10,967 bases of DNA, taken from assembly GCA_003694775.1 (NCBI GenBank), contig RFJV01000152.1, positions 1-10,967 on the forward strand, given 5' to 3'. The DNA is from Chloroflexota bacterium (GTDB lineage: Bacteria; Chloroflexota; Anaerolineae; 4572-78; J111). Both the position numbers and the translations under genes were made by a program. Each line of letters starts with the position of its first letter. The first letter of the stretch is position 1. The notes beneath the pieces are model-generated. The model was not told the DNA's origin, did not search any database, and saw only the letters and a program-made list of their open reading frames with translations. Shown one piece after another: positions 7,342-10,967 of the stretch.

Positions 7342-8403
7342 TTATGCTTCTTGGGTTTCTTCTTCTTGGGCCTCGGCAGACACTTCAGAGTCAGCCTCGG
7401 TGGATGCTGAGGCCTCGCTGGCTTCCTCTGCGGTCTCCGACGCCTCAGCCTGGGCCTCAGGTTCTGCCTCCGCTTCTACAACTGGTTCCCCGGCAGGGGC
7501 TGGAGCTTCTGCTGTTTCGGTCGGCTGTTCGGCCTCTACGGCTTCGGCGGCTTCCTCTGCCGCGGCAGATTCGTCAGCAGTTTCTTCTCCCTCTTCAGAA
7601 GCAACAGCCTGAAGCTTGGCCAGGGTGCTGGGGCCAAGATAGCGTTCTATGGCCTCTTCACCCTCAACGGCCTCTTCTTCCTCACGTTCCGCCTCGATGG
7701 TCGCCTGGATGGCCTTGCCTTCCAGCACGGCATTGGCGATAGTGCTGACCATCAGCCGGATGGCCCGGATGGCGTCATCGTTGCTGGGGATAACGTAGTC
7801 GATGGGGTCCGGGTCGCAGTTGGTATCAACCATAGCGATGATGGGAATTCCCAGAACGTTGGCCTCTTTAACGGCCAGACTGTCGCGGCGCACGTCGACC
7901 AGGAACAGCAGGTTGGGCAGGCGGCGCATTTCGCGCAAGCCGCCCAGACGGCGGTAGAGGCGGGTCAGTTCCCGTTCCCGCAGGAGGGCTTCCTTCTTGG
8001 GAAGGAGGGCAAATTCACCCCGGTCCCGCTGGCGCTCCAGCTCCAGCATGTAATCAATCCGCTGGCGAATGGTGCGCCAGTTGGTCAGCGTTCCGCCCAG
8101 CCAGCGCTGGTCAACATAGGGCATGCCGCAACGCTGGGCTTCCTCGACAATGGAATCCTGGGCCTGCCGTTTGGTCCCCACAAACAGAACAATACCGCCA
8201 GAAGCCACGGTCTCTTTGACCAGCTCATAAGCCTGGTTCAAACGGGCGATAGTCTGCTGAAGGTCGATGATGTGGATACCGTTCCGCTCGGTGAAGATGA
8301 AGGGCTTCATCTTGGGGTTCCAGCGGCGGGTGCGGTGCCCAAAGTGGACGCCTGCTTCAAGCAGGGCTTTCATGGATACTACACTGGGGTTGTTGTTAGC
8401 CAT
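7342..8403 (-). CDS. rpsB: 30S ribosomal protein S2 (uS2) with long acidic C-terminal tail
   Basis: S2 binds the 30S subunit between head and body, near S1 and the mRNA exit side in proteobacteria. The start is ATG 8403 with GGAGGA 7 nt upstream. Residues 1-240 are a normal S2: [91 protein letters not shown] and [11 protein letters not shown]. Residues 241-353 are an extra tail of about 113 residues made almost only of Glu, Ala, Ser, Thr, Pro and Val, strongly acidic and probably disordered, apart from a short [16 protein letters not shown] stretch near 253-268. The core of well-known S2 proteins is about 240 residues, so the tail is an addition. Ends at TAA 7342-7344. It heads the rpsB-tsf operon, with a promoter near 8531-8559. 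Confidence 0.97.
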   Translation of the reverse strand: MANNNPSVVSMKALLEAGVHFGHRTRRWNPKMKPFIFTERNGIHIIDLQQTIARLNQAYELVKETVASGGIVLFVGTKRQAQDSIVEEAQRCGMPYVDQRWLGGTLTNWRTIRQRIDYMLELERQRDRGEFALLPKKEALLRERELTRLYRRLGGLREMRRLPNLLFLVDVRRDSLAVKEANVLGIPIIAMVDTNCDPDPIDYVIPSNDDAIRAIRLMVSTIANAVLEGKAIQATIEAEREEEEAVEGEEAIERYLGPSTLAKLQAVASEEGEETADESAAAEEAAEAVEAEQPTETAEAPAPAGEPVVEAEAEPEAQAEASETAEEASEASASTEADSEVSAEAQEEETQEA

Positions 8404-8524
8404 TAAATTTTCCTCCGTTTGTTGATTAATCTTCGTCCGCCCTCGTCATCCCTTTGGGGACCCTCACCGGCGAGGGCACGGCCCATTGGTCGGAAGGCGT
8501 GCGTGATACCCAAAAATTACCCAA
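8404..8524 (-). promoter_or_regulatory. rpsB 5' leader with alternative pairing
   Basis: Between the predicted transcript start and the rpsB ATG lies a leader of about 120 nt. On the - strand GCCCTCG (8471-8477) can pair with nearby GAGGG (8461-8465) or, over 7 bp, with CGAGGGC (8439-8445); the two pairings exclude each other. A TCCC-CAAA-GGGA mini-hairpin (8449-8460) lies between. Autoregulation of rpsB-tsf by S2 through a leader is known in gamma-proteobacteria. A similar role here is an inference from shape only. Confidence 0.4.
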
Positions 8525-8530
8525 GCGGGT

Positions 8531-8559
8531 AGTATAACACGGGGTCTGTTATCGGGCAA
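8531..8559 (-). promoter_or_regulatory. Candidate sigma-70 promoter for rpsB-tsf
   Basis: On the - strand TTGCCC (8554-8559) and TATACT (8531-8536) are separated by exactly 17 nt. The predicted start is near 8524-8525. It is the best promoter match upstream of rpsB and points toward it. Confidence 0.65.
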
Positions 8560-8623
8560 GATTGGCCCGGCATTAGGGTGCGTTTCATTTTGGGCAACCG
8601 GAGCCGTCCACGTAATTTTCACA

Positions 8624-8687
8624 AATACACGAATACACGAATTTACGAATTTACGAATTTACGAATGAACGAATTTACGAATAGATG
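8624..8687. repeat. Eight tandem 8-bp repeats (consensus AATTTACG)
   Basis: Eight consecutive octamers can be read without gaps: two AATACACG, three AATTTACG, one AATGAACG, one AATTTACG and a decayed AATAGATG. The block lies in the divergent rpsB/dnaG intergenic region, upstream of both predicted promoters. It is much more AT-rich than the surrounding genes. The sequence between the rpsB promoter and this block (8560-8623) shows nothing I can name. Confidence 0.85.
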
Positions 8688-8699
8688 AGGGGTAAAAAG

Positions 8700-8723
8700 C
8701 GTAATTTCGTAAATTCGTAATTT
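8700..8723. repeat. Inverted partner of the octamer array
   Basis: Three octamers, CGTAATTT, CGTAAATT and CGTAATTT, run as the reverse complement of the AATTTACG units. The middle one is an exact complement; the others differ at one position. They are separated from the direct array by 12 nt (8688-8699). Together the two blocks could fold into a long imperfect hairpin or cruciform. Confidence 0.75.
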
Positions 8724-8760
8724 CGTGCTGTATTCGCGGACGACCAGAAACACAAAATCC

Positions 8761-8780
8761 GTCCCCGGCTCTGCCGGGAC
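8761..8780. repeat. GC-rich hairpin upstream of dnaG promoter
   Basis: GTCCCCGGC (8761-8769) pairs with GCCGGGAC (8773-8780) with one bulged C and a 3-nt loop. On the - strand the stem is followed by GGATTTTG, a weak T-run, so it might stop antisense transcription out of dnaG. It may equally be a remnant of a dispersed palindromic element. Confidence 0.4.
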
Positions 8781-8819
8781 AGGCAAAGATTTGAAATGCA
8801 CCCCTGACTCCGGGGAGGT

Positions 8820-8848
8820 TTGGCAAACCCCTGCAAGCTGTGTATAAT
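8820..8848 (+). promoter_or_regulatory. Candidate sigma-70 promoter for dnaG
   Basis: TTGGCA (8820-8825, one mismatch to TTGACA) and a perfect TATAAT (8843-8848) are separated by 17 nt. The predicted start is near 8855, giving a leader of about 40 nt to the ATG at 8894. The -35 box lies in a short inverted repeat, GGTTT-GGC-AAACC (8817-8829). Confidence 0.75.
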
Positions 8849-8863
8849 TATTAATCGCTTGCA
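8832..8863. promoter_or_regulatory. Inverted repeat flanking dnaG -10 box (possible operator)
   Basis: TGCAAGC (8832-8838) and GCTTGCA (8857-8863) are perfect 7-bp inverted repeats separated by 18 nt. Between them lie the -10 box and the predicted transcript start. The placement is suitable for a dimeric repressor, but no such regulator is encoded in the window. Confidence 0.35.
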
Positions 8864-8893
8864 AGATTGCCGGGGAGGGTGAATTCGGGCGGG

Positions 8894-10840
8894 ATGAATG
8901 TAGCCGATGAGGTCAAGGCCAGACTGGACATTGTGGATATTGTCTCCGAGACGGTATCCCTGAGAAAGTCCGGTCGCAACTATGTGGGCTTCTGTCCCTT
9001 CCACCCGAATACCGACACCCCCGCCTTTGTTGTCTTCCCGGAAACCCAAACCTGGCATTGCTTTGGCGCCTGCGCCGAGGGCGGAGACCTGTTCAGCTTT
9101 GTCATGAAGCGGGAGGGCTACAGCTTCAAGGAGGCCCTGACCGCCCTGGCCCGGCAGGCCGGCATCGAGCTGGAAGAACGCGCCGCGGCGGAAGGTCAAA
9201 AGGAACAGTACGACCGCCTGCTCCAAATTAATGCCGAGGCCGCGGCTTACTTTCACCACCTGCTGACCCGCTCCCCCGCGGCAGAATTTGCCCGGAACTA
9301 CCTGGCCCGCCGTGGGCTAACCGCCGAAACCATTGCCACCTTTCAGCTTGGGTACGCCCTGGATGCCTGGGAAGCCTTGCGGAACCATTTCGGCCAGCGC
9401 GGCTATTCGCCCGAAGAGCTGGCCACCGCCGGTCTGCTGGTGGAACGGGACGGCGGCACACCGGGCTACGACCGCTTTAGAAACCGGTTGATGATACCCA
9501 TCCGCGACAGCCGGGGGAGGGTCATCGGCTTTGGGGCCAGAGCGCTGGCCGAAGACCAGCAACCCAAGTATATGAATTCACCCCAAACACCGGTTTTCGA
9601 CAAGAGCCGGGTGCTGTTCGGGATGGATTTGGCCCGCAAAGCCATCCGGCAGAACGATGAGGTGGTGATTGTCGAAGGCTATATGGATGTCATCCAGGCC
9701 CACCAGCAGGGAGAACGCAACGTGGTGGCCCAGATGGGCACGTCGCTCACCGAGCCACAGCTCCGGCTGATTGCACCGCTGGCCCGCCGAATTGTCCTGG
9801 CCCTGGACGCCGACGCCGCCGGCAACGCCGCCGTCATCCGCAGTTTGAGCGTCGCCCGCCAGTCTCTGCCCCAAGAATCTGTACCGACCCCCACTTCCAG
9901 AGGAACCATCGCCTACGAGGGGCACATCGTCCAGGATATCTACATCGCCGCCCTGCCGGCAGGAAAAGACCCGGACGACATCCTGCGCGAGGAGCCGGCT
10001 CGCTGGCGGCAAATCATCAACGCCGCCCAATCCAGTCTGGACTACTACGAATCGCTCATCCTGCGCCAGAACGACACCACCACACCGCAGGGGAAGTCGG
10101 CGGTAGTGCGGGAACTGATGCCCGTCTACCGGGATATCAAGGACAACATCGAAAAGGAGGCCCGCGTCCAGAGCCTGGCCCGCCGGCTGGGGTTGGATGA
10201 GCGGCTCCTGCTGGCAGAACTGAGGGGAAGCTACACCCAGCCCTCTCGTCCCCGCTCCCGGCGCCGCAAGCCGGCGGCTCCGGTGGTGGAACCGCCGGCA
10301 GAGGTTGGGGGTCTGGCCGAGAAGCCCGATTTGGGAGACCACTGCCTGTCGCTCATCATTGCCCGCCCGGAAACCCTGGCCGCGGCCAACGAACTGCTCA
10401 TCCAGCATACCCACCCGGAAATCCGACCGGAAGACTTCCAGCCAAGCGAGCAGAGGGAAATCTTCAAAGTTCTGCAGGTATGGACGGCGCTTCCGGCACC
10501 AACACCGGAAAATTTACTGGAAATGGCCGACCCGTCGCTGGCAGGGGCAATAGAACGGCTCAACAGCCGCCGGCAGAAAGCTCCGCCGCCACCGCCTGAA
10601 AATTTGGACAAAGCGCTGGGTAATGCTATCCTAAGATTACGCCGCCGCACCGTGGAAGAAAGAATCACCGAACTTCAGCACCTTCAGCAAGACGCCGAAG
10701 CCGCCGGAGACGATGATAGCGTACGCATTTACATTGAGCTGGCCCGCCAGCAAGTCATCCTGCGGGATAAAATCGATAAAACTCTGGATGCCTTATCGCT
10801 GACCGGCAAGCGCCGGACTGAAGAACGAATGTTCAGCTAG
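8894..10840 (+). CDS. dnaG: DNA primase
   Basis: DnaG makes the RNA primers for replication and is recruited by the DnaB helicase. From ATG 8894 it has 648 residues, slightly above the ~580-620 of well-known primases. The ATG aligns with family N-termini (DEVKARLDIVDIV). GGAGGG lies 14 nt upstream, which is far, and in-frame GTG 8879 or TTG 8867 are weaker choices. Domains: a CHC2 zinc-binding domain with Cys34, His37, Cys56 and Cys60, the last pair spaced C-x3-C rather than the usual C-x2-C. The RNA-polymerase core includes RFRNRLMIPIRDSRGRVIGFG and KYMNSPQTPVFDKSRVLFG. TOPRIM has EGYMD (Glu261) and LALDADAAGN (Asp305, Asp307), then GKDPDD. A segment of about 20 residues near 326-347 appears inserted before the last TOPRIM strand relative to E. 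coli. The C-terminal third, after a Pro/Arg-rich linker, is the probable helicase-binding region. Confidence 0.96.
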   Translation: MNVADEVKARLDIVDIVSETVSLRKSGRNYVGFCPFHPNTDTPAFVVFPETQTWHCFGACAEGGDLFSFVMKREGYSFKEALTALARQAGIELEERAAAEGQKEQYDRLLQINAEAAAYFHHLLTRSPAAEFARNYLARRGLTAETIATFQLGYALDAWEALRNHFGQRGYSPEELATAGLLVERDGGTPGYDRFRNRLMIPIRDSRGRVIGFGARALAEDQQPKYMNSPQTPVFDKSRVLFGMDLARKAIRQNDEVVIVEGYMDVIQAHQQGERNVVAQMGTSLTEPQLRLIAPLARRIVLALDADAAGNAAVIRSLSVARQSLPQESVPTPTSRGTIAYEGHIVQDIYIAALPAGKDPDDILREEPARWRQIINAAQSSLDYYESLILRQNDTTTPQGKSAVVRELMPVYRDIKDNIEKEARVQSLARRLGLDERLLLAELRGSYTQPSRPRSRRRKPAAPVVEPPAEVGGLAEKPDLGDHCLSLIIARPETLAAANELLIQHTHPEIRPEDFQPSEQREIFKVLQVWTALPAPTPENLLEMADPSLAGAIERLNSRRQKAPPPPPENLDKALGNAILRLRRRTVEERITELQHLQQDAEAAGDDDSVRIYIELARQQVILRDKIDKTLDALSLTGKRRTEERMFS

Positions 10841-10883
10841 TCAACCGGTAGAAACACGCCAACGACATTGCGGAGAAACAGGA

Positions 10884-10967
10884 ATGGCAAAGAAACAAAC
10901 CGCCGGCAATTCATCGGACGCAAAACCCAAAAAACGACGCACATCCCGGAAAAAGGAAGCCGTCAAA
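10884..10967 (+). CDS. N-terminus of a basic protein, possibly the primary sigma factor (truncated by window edge)
   Basis: ATG 10884 has GGAG 8 nt upstream and opens a frame of 28 codons that runs to the window end. The peptide is very rich in Lys and Arg with some Ser and Thr (for example KPKKRRTSRKK), like a disordered leader. It lies 43 nt after dnaG. In many bacteria rpoD/sigA follows dnaG and often begins with a Lys-rich, low-complexity stretch, so the primary sigma factor is the best guess. No sigma domain is visible here, so identity rests on context only. Confidence 0.6.
   Translation, partial: MAKKQTAGNSSDAKPKKRRTSRKKEAVK

Noticed and set aside
7328..7612. Ser/Ala-rich + strand open frame
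   Set aside because: It is the complement of the Glu/Ala-rich S2 tail; the composition is a by-product of that tail.
8624..8723. Repeat block considered as a CRISPR array
   Set aside because: Units are 8 bp and directly adjacent with no unique spacers, and no cas gene is nearby.
8675..9259. - strand open frame across the dnaG promoter and 5' end
   Set aside because: It runs through repeats, the promoter and the zinc domain of dnaG in antisense, with no family resemblance.
9578..10414. - strand open frame (278 codons) opposite dnaG
   Set aside because: Antisense to the TOPRIM and C-terminal regions of DnaG; no family resemblance.

Overview
This is a GC-rich bacterial chromosomal window, almost fully coding. 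It holds core housekeeping genes (rpsB, tsf, pyrH, frr, uppS, dnaG) in a recognisable conserved order, mixed with a few accessory enzymes. Three things would fit a Chloroflexota (Anaerolineae-like) bacterium: the long acidic tail on ribosomal protein S2, the C-x3-C zinc site and internal insertion in DnaG, and the AATTTACG-type tandem octamers. That assignment is an inference from style, not proof.

Layout. (1) Bases 2-1890, + strand: the 3' part of a renalase-like FAD oxidoreductase, overlapping by 4 bp a glycosyltransferase that resembles the tRNA-queuosine mannosyltransferase (QTMAN/GTDC1, DUF3524) family. (2) Bases 1877-8403, - strand: a long cluster read right to left as rpsB, tsf, terminator, promoter, pyrH, frr, 206 bp gap, a squalene/phytoene-synthase-like gene, an all-trans polyprenyl diphosphate synthase, then uppS. 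The common bacterial order rpsB-tsf-pyrH-frr-uppS is kept, but two isoprenoid genes sit between frr and uppS. The uppS 3' end overlaps the glycosyltransferase 3' end tail to tail by 14 bp. (3) Bases 8404-8893: a divergent intergenic region with a sigma-70-like promoter for each side, an rpsB leader with alternative pairing, an array of 8-bp tandem repeats with an inverted partner, and an inverted repeat flanking the dnaG -10 box. (4) Bases 8894-10840, + strand: dnaG, followed at 10884 by the first 28 codons of a Lys/Arg-rich protein, plausibly the primary sigma factor by the common dnaG-rpoD order.

How the genes work together. rpsB/tsf serve translation, pyrH makes UDP for nucleotide and cell-wall precursors, and frr recycles ribosomes. 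The downstream trio takes C5 units to an all-trans prenyl diphosphate (short chain suspected), to a possible head-to-head C30/C40 product, and separately to the cis-polyprenyl carrier lipid. The most interesting points are the squalene-synthase-like enzyme, in which two normally catalytic positions are substituted, its placement inside the frr-uppS cluster, and a QTMAN-like bacterial enzyme whose EX7E motif reads DX7Q. I see no CRISPR array, tRNA, rRNA, transposase or phage gene.
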